Assembly: GCA_040756995.1 (NCBI GenBank)
Contig: JBFLYK010000031.1
Coordinates: 24,025 to 88,024, forward strand
Direction of reading: 5' to 3'
From: BP-133 sp040756995
GTDB lineage: Bacteria; Actinomycetota; Acidimicrobiia; IMCC26256; BP-133
Length of the DNA: 64,000 nucleotides
Positions 1 through 8,104 of the stretch are shown one piece after another. The position numbers were made by a program, and so were the translations under genes. Each line of letters starts with the position of its first letter. Position 1 is the first letter of the stretch. The notes under the pieces are model-generated. The model did no database searches. It had not been told where the DNA came from and saw only the letters and a program-made list of their open reading frames with translations.

Positions 1-1575
1 GTGCTGCACCATCCAGCCGTAGATCGCTTCGTTGCGGGCGATCACGCCGACGTTGGAGGTGTCGCCCTTGTCGCCCGAGCGGGCCAGGCACAGCCGGCTG
101 AGCGGCACCTTGACCGGGGAGCCGCCACCGGCGGACGGGCGGGCCGGCGGCGCCTCGGGGGTGAAGGCCGGGCCGGCGGGGGTGGCCGACGACGGGTCGA
201 GGTGGGGGACGTCCGCTTCGTCGTCGCCCACCACCACCCGCATGGGGACGTTGGAGCGGTCGATGAGCGCCGGCCAGTAGCCGACGACGTCGGAGGCCCG
301 GGGCCGCCCCTGGTCGGCCAGCACGGTGATGCCGGGCACGGAGCCGAGCACCCGGGGCACGACCTGGACGCCGAAGCGATTGTTGATCTTGTCGGCGTCG
401 GCGTCGCGCACCGCGACCTGGACCATGATCTCGCTCGGCTCGGAGTCGGTGAGCGACGGGTGGGTGGCGTTCCAGGCCAGGAACTGGGTGCAGGTGTCCT
501 CGTAGAGGTCGGTGCCGCCGGCGCTCTCCCAGACGAGCTGGGCGACCCGCTCCGCCTTGGCCAGGGCGTCGGGCCCGCTGACCACCAGCCGGCCGAAGGC
601 CCGATAGCCGTGGGCGAAGCTGACCGACACCTTGAGCTTCTCGGGCGGCGGCTCGCCGACGATGCCGCTCACCTTCACCCGGTCGGGCCCGTCCTGCGTG
701 AGGCGGATCGAGTCGAAGCGGGCGATGCAGTCCGGCGCCAGGTACTGCGGCGTGCCCATCTCGTAGAGGAGCTGCTCGCTGATCGAGTGGACGCTCACGA
801 TGCCGCCCGTCCCGGGATGCTTGGTGACCGTGAACGTGCCGTCGGGCGTCGCCTCGACCAGCGGGTACCCGAGGTTGGAGAAGCTCTTCACCTTGTGCCA
901 GTCGGTGAAGTTCCCGCCGGTGCACTGCGTTCCGCACTCGATGATGTGGCCGGCGACGATGCCGGCGGCCAGCCGGTTCCAGTCGTCGGCCGCCCAGCCG
1001 AACTCGTGGATCATCGGGGCGAGCGTCACGCCCGTGTCGGTGACCCGGCCGGTGATGACGACGTTGGCGCCGAGCGCCAGGGCCTTCACCACGGGTGCCG
1101 CCCCGAGATAGACGTTGGCCGACAGGACGTTGGCCCGCTCGTCGGTCAGCGGCCGGCCGGTTTCCATGTTGGCCAGGGTCTCGCCGGCGGCGATGAGGTC
1201 GTCGAGGCGGTCGTAGATGTCGTCGCCGAGAACGACGCCGACCCGGACCTTGTCGCCGATGCCGAGGTCGCCGGCCAGCTTCTCGACCGCCGCCTTGCAG
1301 GCCAGCGGGTTCACGCCACCGGCGTTGGAGATGACCTTGATTCCCCGCTCCACGCAGGTGGGGAGCACGTCGCGGAGCTGGGTCAGGAAGTCGGTGGCGT
1401 AGCCCGCCTCCGGTTTGCGCTGCCGCTGCTTCTGCAGGATCGCCATGGTGACCTCGGCGAGGTAGTCCATGACGAGGTAGTCAACGGGGCCGCCTTCCAC
1501 CTGGCGGCGGGCGGCCGTCGGATCGTCTCCCCAGAAGCCACCGCAGTTGGCGATGACGATTCGGTCTGCGGGCAT
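1..1575 (-). CDS. AtuA/DUF1446-family acyclic terpene utilisation-like protein (partial, C-terminus off the window)
   Basis: About 525 codons are open from an ATG at 1573-1575 to the window edge, so the C-terminus is missing. The N-terminus (ANCGGFWGDDPTAARRQ, then VDYLVMDYLAEVTMAIL and ISNAGGVNPLACKAAVE) is typical of the DUF1446 domain of AtuA. AtuA is linked to acyclic terpene and branched acyl-CoA catabolism in pseudomonads. The last visible residues (TSNVGVIARNEAIYGWM) belong to the C-terminal AtuA domain, so little is missing. A GGAGG ribosome site lies 6-8 nt before the start. The substrate is unknown; family homology does not prove terpene use here. Confidence 0.83.
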   Translation of the reverse strand, partial: MPADRIVIANCGGFWGDDPTAARRQVEGGPVDYLVMDYLAEVTMAILQKQRQRKPEAGYATDFLTQLRDVLPTCVERGIKVISNAGGVNPLACKAAVEKLAGDLGIGDKVRVGVVLGDDIYDRLDDLIAAGETLANMETGRPLTDERANVLSANVYLGAAPVVKALALGANVVITGRVTDTGVTLAPMIHEFGWAADDWNRLAAGIVAGHIIECGTQCTGGNFTDWHKVKSFSNLGYPLVEATPDGTFTVTKHPGTGGIVSVHSISEQLLYEMGTPQYLAPDCIARFDSIRLTQDGPDRVKVSGIVGEPPPEKLKVSVSFAHGYRAFGRLVVSGPDALAKAERVAQLVWESAGGTDLYEDTCTQFLAWNATHPSLTDSEPSEIMVQVAVRDADADKINNRFGVQVVPRVLGSVPGITVLADQGRPRASDVVGYWPALIDRSNVPMRVVVGDDEADVPHLDPSSATPAGPAFTPEAPPARPSAGGGSPVKVPLSRLCLARSGDKGDTSNVGVIARNEAIYGWMVQH

Positions 1576-1592
1576 CGTTTCCCTCCGGTTCC

Positions 1593-1611
1593 ATCCCCCA
1601 GGGGGATTGTA
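1593..1611 (-). promoter_or_regulatory. Putative promoter -10 and palindrome upstream of the AtuA-like gene
   Basis: On the minus strand a TACAAT hexamer (1606-1611) is a good -10 box. It is followed at once by a 15-bp palindrome ATCCCCC-A-GGGGGAT (1593-1607) ending 18 bp before the ATG. A repressor site or a leader hairpin are both possible. No convincing -35 is visible. Confidence 0.4.
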
Positions 1612-1644
1612 AGGAGGGCGACCTCAGATTCCCTTAACCGAGCG

Positions 1645-2319
1645 CTACTGGTTACCGACCGCCTTCTTGGCCAGGGCTTCGAATTCGTCGGTGCTGAGCT
1701 CGCCGCTCGTCCGGGCGACGACCTTGCCGGAGCCGTCGACCGCCACGAAGTAGGGGTAAGAACCCAGCCCGAAGGCGTCCGCCGCTTCCTGGTCGCCGGA
1801 GTCGGCCAGTGTTTTGGCTGTCCACCCTTCCTCTTCCAGCCATTCCGACGGCGGGTAGTTCGGGTTGTTGGACGAAACGCCGGTCGACACGGTGTACAGA
1901 TCGACGCCGCTCGGGAGCTGGTTCGACTTCAGCCAGTCGGCCAGAAGGGGGATCTCCTTCTGGCAGTGGGGACACCAGTGGGCGACGAAGAGGATCAGCT
2001 TCGCCCGTCCGTCGTTGCTGATCTCGACCGGAGTGCCGTCGAAGGACTGCCCCCGCACCTCGGGAATCGTCTTGCCGATGGCCGGATCGGCGCCGCCCGG
2101 ACGGAACTTCTCGAGCGCGGAGCCGGTGACGTTCACCGGCCGGGTCTGTTCGACGCCCTCGGCGGTCTTGTCACCGTCGGAGCCGCCGCCGGAGGCGATG
2201 GCCGCCACGGCCAGGACGAGCACGACGGCGGCGACGCCGATCCACAGCCACGGCGGCTGCTTCTTGCGGGCGGCGGCGACGGCGCCCTTCTTCTTCGGCT
2301 TGGGCTTAGTGGTGGCCAT
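1645..2319 (-). CDS. Membrane-anchored TlpA/thioredoxin-like protein
   Basis: This is a 224-residue protein with a Lys-rich start (MATTKPKPKKKG), one membrane segment (about residues 22-42) and an extracytoplasmic thioredoxin-fold domain with the active site WCPHC. The CPHC dipeptide resembles DsbA/TlpA oxidoreductases rather than CGPC thioredoxin. I prefer the ATG at 2317-2319, because GAGGAG lies 8 nt upstream and would overlap the alternative GTG three codons earlier. The gene overlaps the end of the DsbB-like gene by 14 nt, so translation is probably coupled. The likely role is thiol-disulfide exchange outside the membrane, paired with DsbB. Confidence 0.85.
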   Translation of the reverse strand: MATTKPKPKKKGAVAAARKKQPPWLWIGVAAVVLVLAVAAIASGGGSDGDKTAEGVEQTRPVNVTGSALEKFRPGGADPAIGKTIPEVRGQSFDGTPVEISNDGRAKLILFVAHWCPHCQKEIPLLADWLKSNQLPSGVDLYTVSTGVSSNNPNYPPSEWLEEEGWTAKTLADSGDQEAADAFGLGSYPYFVAVDGSGKVVARTSGELSTDEFEALAKKAVGNQ

Positions 2320-2902
2320 GAACTTCACTCCTCAGAAGGTCGGAGGGGTCCTCGTCGAGGCGGTCGCCGGCCCGGGAGACGGCCAGCAGCGTGAGGATCA
2401 GCAGGAAGCCCGACAGGGCCATGGTCGGGATCGTCAGGTACCCGAGCCGCTCGACCCAGATCAGGGAGCAGGGGTTCGTGGGGTCGCAGCTGGTGCTTTC
2501 CTTCACGATGCCGCGCTCGACGAGGATGTGGTAGGTGCTGATCATCGAGCCGATGGCCGCCAGACCCAGGGCATAGGGGCGGATCGGGGTGAAGTGTCTC
2601 CAGGCGGCGATGCCGAGGATGGGGACCAGCGGGTACATCGCGTAGCGCTGGTACCAGCACAGCTTGCAGGGCGGGAAGTTGGCGACCTCGGAGAAGTACA
2701 GGCTTCCGGCCATGGACACGGCGGCCACGAGAAAGGCCAACGTGAGCGCCGACGGAGCGACGGCGGCCACCGCCTGGTCCCGCAGGTTCGCCACCCGGGA
2801 GGAGAACCGGCCTCCGACCGCCAGCACCATGGCGGTGAGCGTGGCCAGTTCGGCCACGACGGCCAGCAGGGCCAGGAACAGCGAGACGCGCTCGGTGTCC
2901 AC
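2306..2902 (-). CDS. DsbB-family disulfide bond formation protein
   Basis: This is a 198-residue integral membrane protein with four to five hydrophobic segments. The motif PPCKLCWYQRYAMYP carries the CxxC that reduces quinone in DsbB. A second Cys pair in STSCDPTNPCSL is in the periplasmic loop that reoxidises the thioredoxin-like partner. It starts with GTG directly after the ispH stop (TAA then GTG, no gap) and is followed by the overlapping thioredoxin-like gene. The three-gene arrangement suggests one transcript from the ispH promoter. The family assignment is firm; the partner is inferred from neighbourhood. Confidence 0.88.
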   Translation of the reverse strand: MDTERVSLFLALLAVVAELATLTAMVLAVGGRFSSRVANLRDQAVAAVAPSALTLAFLVAAVSMAGSLYFSEVANFPPCKLCWYQRYAMYPLVPILGIAAWRHFTPIRPYALGLAAIGSMISTYHILVERGIVKESTSCDPTNPCSLIWVERLGYLTIPTMALSGFLLILTLLAVSRAGDRLDEDPSDLLRSEVHGHH

Positions 2903-3964
2903 TTAACCCTTGAGGGCGGCCAGGGTGTCGGAGGCGTTGACGGCCCGGTCGGTCGAGAACGATCCGCCCAGGGCGGCGGCGGCCGGTGGGCTGCCGCCGG
3001 CGGCCAGGGCGGCCACGGCGTCGAGCACCGGCATGACCTCCCGGAGCGTGCGGGGCGGCGGGAAGTACTCCTCCTCGTCGGTCACGTCGACCTCCTCGAC
3101 ACCGGCGCTCGGGTCGAGGCGGGCGATGACGGCCTGCACGACGTCCTCCGGGGCGCTGGCCCCGGCGGTGACACCGACGATGCGGGCGCCGGTCAGCGCC
3201 GCCTCGTCGAGCTCCTCGACGCCGTTGATGCGCTGCACCACCGGACATCCCACGTTCCTGGCCACCTTTTCCAGGGCCAACGTGTTCGACGAGTTGGCGC
3301 TGCCGATGACCAGCACGGCATCGGCCCGGCTGGCGATGGCGGTGAGCGCCGCCTGGCGGTTGGTGGTGGCGAAGCACAGGTCGTCGCGCGTCGCCGTCCA
3401 CAGATCGGGATACTTCGCCCGGGCCCGTTCCACCACACCCTTCCAGTCGCCCAGGGCCAGGGTGGTCTGGGCGAGGACGGCGACCTTGGTCGGGTCGTCG
3501 ACCGACGCCTGATCGACGTCGGCCTCGTGCTCCACGAGCCGCATGGCCGCCGGCGCCTCGGCCAGCGTGCCGATCGCCTCGTCGTGGCCGGCGTGGCCGA
3601 CGTAGAGGATCGTGTAGCCCTTGCCGGCCCGCACCCGGGCCTCGTGATGGACCTTGGTCACGAGCGGGCAGACGGCGTCGACGACGAATCCGCCCCGGTC
3701 GCGGGCGGCCGACACGACGTCGGGGGCCGAGCCGTGGGCCGACAGCATCACCGGCGCTCCGTCGGGGACATCGTCAATAGAGTCGACGAAGACCACGCCG
3801 AGGTTCCGGAAGCGTTCGACGACCAGTCGGTTGTGCACGATCTCGTGGTAGCAGTAGACGGGCGGCTCGAAGACCCGGACCATCCACGCCAGGGCCTTGA
3901 TGGCCATCTCGACGCCGGCGCAGAAACCCCGGGGTCGGGCCAGCAGGACCTTCTCCACATCCAC
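2903..3964 (-). CDS. ispH: 4-hydroxy-3-methylbut-2-enyl diphosphate reductase
   Basis: This is the last enzyme of the MEP pathway, converting HMBPP to IPP and DMAPP with a [4Fe-4S] cluster. The three cluster cysteines are visible: C15 in ARPRGFCAGVEMAI, C99 in VDAVCPLVTKVH and C197 in DLCFATTNRQ. YCYHEIVHN and SAHGSAPDV carry substrate-binding residues. I place the start at GTG 3962-3964 (353 aa), although the frame stays open 51 codons further, because a TAGCCT -10 box lies exactly 7 nt upstream (leaderless start) and the upstream ATG would overlap the divergent gene. The C-terminal tail of about 40 residues is longer than in E. coli. Confidence 0.93.
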   Translation of the reverse strand: MDVEKVLLARPRGFCAGVEMAIKALAWMVRVFEPPVYCYHEIVHNRLVVERFRNLGVVFVDSIDDVPDGAPVMLSAHGSAPDVVSAARDRGGFVVDAVCPLVTKVHHEARVRAGKGYTILYVGHAGHDEAIGTLAEAPAAMRLVEHEADVDQASVDDPTKVAVLAQTTLALGDWKGVVERARAKYPDLWTATRDDLCFATTNRQAALTAIASRADAVLVIGSANSSNTLALEKVARNVGCPVVQRINGVEELDEAALTGARIVGVTAGASAPEDVVQAVIARLDPSAGVEEVDVTDEEEYFPPPRTLREVMPVLDAVAALAAGGSPPAAAALGGSFSTDRAVNASDTLAALKG

Positions 3965-3971
3965 ACTTACG

Positions 3972-3977
3972 AGGCTA
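3972..3977 (-). promoter_or_regulatory. Leaderless -10 box of ispH
   Basis: On the minus strand TAGCCT is followed by 7 nt and then the GTG of ispH, the geometry of actinobacterial leaderless promoters (TANNNT, start codon at +1). There is no Shine-Dalgarno sequence and the -35 is weak. Confidence 0.6.
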
Positions 3978-3991
3978 CCGGCTCGCGCCCT

Positions 3992-3997
3992 TACACT
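3992..3997 (+). promoter_or_regulatory. Leaderless -10 box of the DUF512 gene
   Basis: TACACT is followed by 7 nt and the ATG at 4005. It faces the ispH promoter across a 40-bp divergent gap, so the two -10 boxes are only 14 bp apart and the promoters may compete or share a regulator. Confidence 0.6.
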
Positions 3998-4004
3998 CGC
4001 CTGC

Positions 4005-5393
4005 ATGTCCTCGCCCAGAGTGGTCAGCGTCGCGCCGGGTTCGCCGGCCGAACGCGCCGGTCTCCGACCCGGCGACGAGCTGCTGGCGCTCAACGGTGAG
4101 GCGCCCCGCGACGTCATCCGCTACCGGGTGCTGGCCGACGAGGCGATCGTCGACCTCGAGGTGCGAAGAGGCGGTCTGGAAAGGGTTGTGCAGGTCGAGA
4201 AGCGGGCCGGGGAGCCCCTCGGCGCCGAGGTCCACAGCGCCCTGTTCGACCGGGTCCGCACCTGTGACAACCACTGCCCGTTCTGCTTCATCTACCAGCT
4301 GCCCAAGGGCATGCGGAAGAGCCTCTACGTCAAAGACGACGACTATCGCCTGTCATTTCTCTACGGAAACTTCACAACCTTGACCCGCTTCACCGAGGCC
4401 GATCTGGAGCGCGTCGTCGACGAGGGCCTCGGCCCGCTCTATGTCAGCATCCATGCCACCGATCCGGAGCTGCGGGCCCGCCTGCTGCGCAACCGGCGGG
4501 GGGCGACGAGCCTGCGGTGGCTGCGGCTGCTGCTCGACCACGGCGTCGAGGTCCACGGCCAGGTCGTGGTCTGCCCCGGGGTGAACGACGGCGCGGCGCT
4601 CGACGACACGTTCCTCGGTGTGCTCGACCGGTTCCCGGAGCTGGCCAGTGTGGGCGTCGTGCCCCTCGGGGTGAGCGACCACAACACGGAGCCCGACATG
4701 CGGATCCACGCCCCGGGCGAGGCGGCGGCGGTCATGGACGTCATCGACCGCTGGCAGACGAGATTCGTCGACGTGCTCGGGCGGCGGATGGTCTTCGCTG
4801 CCGACGAGTACTACCTGATGGCCGGCCGCCCCTTCCCCTCAGCCTGTGAGTACGAGGGCTTTCCGCAGCACGAGAACGGGATCGGCATGGCCCGCATGTT
4901 CTTCACCGAAGTCGAAGCGGCGTTGGCCGGCCGGGAGGCCGAACCGGTGGCTTCCGGCCGGGGCGGCTTCTTCCAATGGGTCGATGGCGCGCCGGCCGAC
5001 GGCTACCGCTCTCCCCGACGGAGCGGCGCGGTGGCGGTCTCCCTGGCGGACGACGATGCCGGGGAGGTGGCGTTGCTGACCGGCGAATACGGCGCCCGGG
5101 TCCTGGAGCCGGTGCTGCCGGCGCTGGCCGAGGCGGCCGGCCGGCCGGTGCGGGCGTTGCCCGTCCCCAACCGGCTCTTCGGCGGGAACATCGCCGTCAC
5201 CGGACTGCTGGCCGGGGCGGATGTGGCGGCGGTCCTGGAGCAGGAGCCGGCGGGCGGTGTCCGCTACCTGTTGCCCGACGTCACGTTGTCCCGCGGTGTG
5301 TTCCTCGACGGCTCCGGCCCCGCCGACCTGCCCCGCCCGGTCGAGATCATCGGGACGGGCGGCGACGCGCTGGTGGAGGCGTTGTCGCGATGA
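4005..5393 (+). CDS. DUF512 radical-SAM-like Fe-S protein with N-terminal PDZ-like domain
   Basis: This 462-residue protein begins with a PDZ-like segment (VVSVAPGSPAERAGLRPGD). A CxxxCxxC cluster motif follows (C87, C91, C94 in RTCDNHCPFCFIYQLPKG), then YVKDDDYRLSFLYGNFTTLT, which is characteristic of the family. The DUF512 domain fills the C-terminal half. The family is widespread in clostridia, cyanobacteria and actinobacteria; its biochemical role is not established. The stop overlaps the der start (ATGA), and linkage to der is common, so a role connected with ribosome assembly or translation is a plausible inference only. Confidence 0.88.
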   Translation: MSSPRVVSVAPGSPAERAGLRPGDELLALNGEAPRDVIRYRVLADEAIVDLEVRRGGLERVVQVEKRAGEPLGAEVHSALFDRVRTCDNHCPFCFIYQLPKGMRKSLYVKDDDYRLSFLYGNFTTLTRFTEADLERVVDEGLGPLYVSIHATDPELRARLLRNRRGATSLRWLRLLLDHGVEVHGQVVVCPGVNDGAALDDTFLGVLDRFPELASVGVVPLGVSDHNTEPDMRIHAPGEAAAVMDVIDRWQTRFVDVLGRRMVFAADEYYLMAGRPFPSACEYEGFPQHENGIGMARMFFTEVEAALAGREAEPVASGRGGFFQWVDGAPADGYRSPRRSGAVAVSLADDDAGEVALLTGEYGARVLEPVLPALAEAAGRPVRALPVPNRLFGGNIAVTGLLAGADVAAVLEQEPAGGVRYLLPDVTLSRGVFLDGSGPADLPRPVEIIGTGGDALVEALSR

Positions 5394-6754
5394 CCGCCAA
5401 CGGCTTGCCGGTCGTGGCCGTCGTGGGCCGGCCCAACGTCGGCAAGAGCACCCTGGTGAACCGCATCATCGGGCGGCGGGAGGCGATCGTCGAAGAACGG
5501 CCGGGCGTCACCCGGGACCGCAAGGTTCTCGACGCCGAATGGATCGGCCGGGCCTTCCGCGTCGTCGACACCGGCGGATGGATCCGCACCGACGAGCCGC
5601 TGGCCCGGCAGGTCAGCCTCCAGGCCGAACGGGCCATCGACGAGGCCGATCTGGTGGTGATGGTGGTCGACGGGGCGGTCGGTGTGACCGACGAGGACGC
5701 GCTGGTGGCCGGGCTGCTGCGCCGCTCGCCCAAGCCGGTGCTGCTGGCCGTGAACAAGGTCGACGACGCCAACCGGGAGGCCGACGCCTGGGACTTCACC
5801 CGCCTCGGCCTGGGTGACCCGATCCCGGTGTCGGCGTTGCACGGCCGGGGGAGTGGCGACCTTCTCGACATCATCGTGGAGAAGCTGCCGGCGGAAGCGG
5901 AGGCGGTTCCAGAGGAACGCGAAGGGCCGGCCGTCGAGGAGGACGGGCTCGGTTCGCCCGAGAAGCCGTTCTCGGTGGCCATCGTGGGGCGGCCCAACGT
6001 CGGGAAGTCGACGCTGTTCAACCGGCTGGTGGGCGAGGAACGGGCGGTCGTCCACGACGCGCCCGGCACCACGCGGGACACGATCGACACGGTGGTCCAG
6101 ACGGAGGACGGCTGGCTCCGCTTCGTCGACACCGCCGGCATGCGGCGCAAGAGCCGCATCGACGAGACGACCGAGTACTACAGCCTCGTCCGGGCGCTGC
6201 AGGCCATCGACCGGGCCGACGCCGCGCTGCTGGTCATCGACGCCACCGAGGGAGTGACGCACCAGGACCAGCGCCTGGCCGAGCGGATCGACGCCTCGGG
6301 CTGCGCCACGGTGGTGGTCCTCAACAAGTGGGACGTGCTCGATCCCGATGACCGTGAGGGCGTGCTGGCGGAGCTTTCCGACCGGCTGGCGTTCCTGTCC
6401 TACGCGCCGGTGCTCAAGACGTCGGCGCTCACCGGTCGCAACGTGGGGAAGTTGCTCCCGGCGCTGTTCCAGGCCCGGGACGAATACCACCGCCGGGTGC
6501 CGACCCGGGCGCTCAACGAAGTGCTGCAGGCGGCCCAGCAGGCGCAGCCGCCGCCGGCCGAGCGGGGGCACCGGCCCCGGATCCTCTATGCCACCCAGGG
6601 CGCCACGGATCCGCCCACGTTCACGCTGTTCACCACCCGGGAGCTACCGCCGGGCTACCTCCGTTATCTGGAGCGCAAGATCCGGGAGGCGTTTTCGATC
6701 GGCCCGACGCCGATCAAACTCCGGGTTCGTCGTCGTAGTAGTTCGCGGCGCTGA
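5390..6754 (+). CDS. der: Ribosome-assembly GTPase Der (EngA)
   Basis: This 454-residue protein has two tandem G domains, each with GRPNVGKST (residues 13-21 and 200-208), DTGGW and DTAGM G3 boxes, NKVD and NKWD G4 boxes, and a C-terminal KH-like domain. That double-Era architecture is unique to Der, which acts in late 50S subunit maturation. The start overlaps the DUF512 stop, so translation is coupled. The last 41 nt overlap the convergent gene on the other strand. Confidence 0.95.
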   Translation: MTANGLPVVAVVGRPNVGKSTLVNRIIGRREAIVEERPGVTRDRKVLDAEWIGRAFRVVDTGGWIRTDEPLARQVSLQAERAIDEADLVVMVVDGAVGVTDEDALVAGLLRRSPKPVLLAVNKVDDANREADAWDFTRLGLGDPIPVSALHGRGSGDLLDIIVEKLPAEAEAVPEEREGPAVEEDGLGSPEKPFSVAIVGRPNVGKSTLFNRLVGEERAVVHDAPGTTRDTIDTVVQTEDGWLRFVDTAGMRRKSRIDETTEYYSLVRALQAIDRADAALLVIDATEGVTHQDQRLAERIDASGCATVVVLNKWDVLDPDDREGVLAELSDRLAFLSYAPVLKTSALTGRNVGKLLPALFQARDEYHRRVPTRALNEVLQAAQQAQPPPAERGHRPRILYATQGATDPPTFTLFTTRELPPGYLRYLERKIREAFSIGPTPIKLRVRRRSSSRR

Positions 6755-7949
6755 TTCCCAGCCTGCTCCGGGCGAGCTCCCGCTTCGTCGGGGCGAGCGG
6801 GATGCCGTTCTCCCAGCCGTCAACTTCGTGGCGGGCCCCGGGGCGGCGGGGGACGGGAGCGGCGGGTAGTACGGCGGCGGCTGCGGCGGGCCGCGGCGCG
6901 TCCCGCCCGGTGAAGCCGACGACGACGGCGCCGAGGAGCAGCGCCACTCCGCCGAAGATGATCAGGCGCCGCGTCCCGTCACCCGTCTGGCCGAGCTGTC
7001 GGCTGCGCCGGGCGGCCGGGGCCGGCGCCTCGTCCTGCACGGAGTCGGCGCCCTTCACGTCGCCGGGCGAAGAGGTGGTGTTGCCGTCGGCCGCCCCGGC
7101 GGCTGTGGTGGTGGTGCTCTGCTGCGCCGGCTGGGTCTCGGTCACGATCGGTGGGTTGGGGAGCACCGGAGCGGCCGGCGCAGGTGCCCCACTGGGCGTT
7201 GAGACGGCGCCGCCGCCGGGCGCGGGCGAGTTCGCCGTCCTCGCTTCGGGATCGACCGGGTAGATCCCGGGCGGCAGGCCGGCGCCCGAGCGGGAGGCCG
7301 GCTTCCTGGCCGAGGGCGGAGCGTCGGTGTCCCGGCCGTCGTCGATGGTCGTGGTCGTCGAGTCGTTGTCCTCGGCGGCCGTGATCGGTTGGCCGTCGTA
7401 GGTGGCGCCCGATCCATTGTCCGCCGTGTCGGCGGAGTCGCCGGCCGAAGGGCTGTTCGACCCGCTGCCCGTGGACTCGCCGGTCCCGGTGGTGGTCGTC
7501 GTCGGCGCGCTGGTGGTGGTCGGTCTCGTCGTGGTCGTCGTGGCGGTGGTGGCGGTGGTCGCGGTGGTGGCGGTGGTCCCCGTCGAGCCGGTCCGGGGCG
7601 GCATCGTGGTGGTGGTCGGCGCCGTCGACCCGGTCGTGGCGGAGCCGCTCGACCCGTCCGACCCGCTCGAGTCGGCGGAGCCCGTCGAGCCGTCCGATCC
7701 TGTCGAATCAGGCGACGTCGTCGTCGTGGACTTGTTCGACTTCGACGACTTCTTCTTGTCCCGCTTGTCGTCTTTGGCGGACCGGTCCGACGACGTGGTC
7801 GTGGCTTTGGCCGCCTCCGCAGGCGGGGTGGCGGTGGCCGGCCCGGGCGCCGCCGCCACGGCGACGCCTCCGCCGAGCGACAGGCCGGCGACGATGAGGA
7901 GTGAGCCGGCGCCGGCCAGGGCGTGGGTGGTGCGTCTCCGGAGGTCCAT
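6714..7949 (-). CDS. Thr/Ser-rich secreted envelope protein with C-terminal membrane segment
   Basis: This protein has 411 residues from the ATG at 7947-7949 (13 codons longer from an upstream GTG). It has a signal peptide (residues 1-33), then about 280 residues of low-complexity Ser, Thr, Gly and Asp, including long threonine runs encoded by a GC-rich triplet repeat near 7480-7600. LGQTG (319-323) precedes a hydrophobic segment (about 329-346). The motif resembles a sortase signal, but a 65-residue tail follows the membrane segment, so it may be simply a single-pass protein. The extracellular part looks like a flexible stalk. The product is unassigned. Its 3' end overlaps der convergently. 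Confidence 0.7.
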   Translation of the reverse strand: MDLRRRTTHALAGAGSLLIVAGLSLGGGVAVAAAPGPATATPPAEAAKATTTSSDRSAKDDKRDKKKSSKSNKSTTTTSPDSTGSDGSTGSADSSGSDGSSGSATTGSTAPTTTTMPPRTGSTGTTATTATTATTATTTTTRPTTTSAPTTTTTGTGESTGSGSNSPSAGDSADTADNGSGATYDGQPITAAEDNDSTTTTIDDGRDTDAPPSARKPASRSGAGLPPGIYPVDPEARTANSPAPGGGAVSTPSGAPAPAAPVLPNPPIVTETQPAQQSTTTTAAGAADGNTTSSPGDVKGADSVQDEAPAPAARRSRQLGQTGDGTRRLIIFGGVALLLGAVVVGFTGRDAPRPAAAAAVLPAAPVPRRPGARHEVDGWENGIPLAPTKRELARSRLGISAANYYDDEPGV

Positions 7950-8104
7950 CACGAGATCCAGCGCGGCGGGAGCGACGCCCGGGGGCACTGCCGCGAACAG
8001 CGTCCCCAGACGGTTCGGTAAGGAACAATCGCCACAAAGGTACCACCGGCACCAGAGGCAGCAAAAGGGGACTCCTACGGTTTAAGCCCCTTACATTTCA
8101 CCGT

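Noticed and set aside
1..2394. Very long plus-strand open frame over the AtuA, thioredoxin and DsbB genes
   Set aside because: It is a shadow of high-GC minus-strand coding sequence; its translation is low-complexity Gly/Arg/Ala/Val and the opposite strand has clear families.
7480..7620. Triplet-like GTGGTG/GCGGTG repeat as a variable-number or CRISPR-like array
   Set aside because: It encodes the Thr/Ala-rich stalk of the envelope protein in frame and has no spacer structure.
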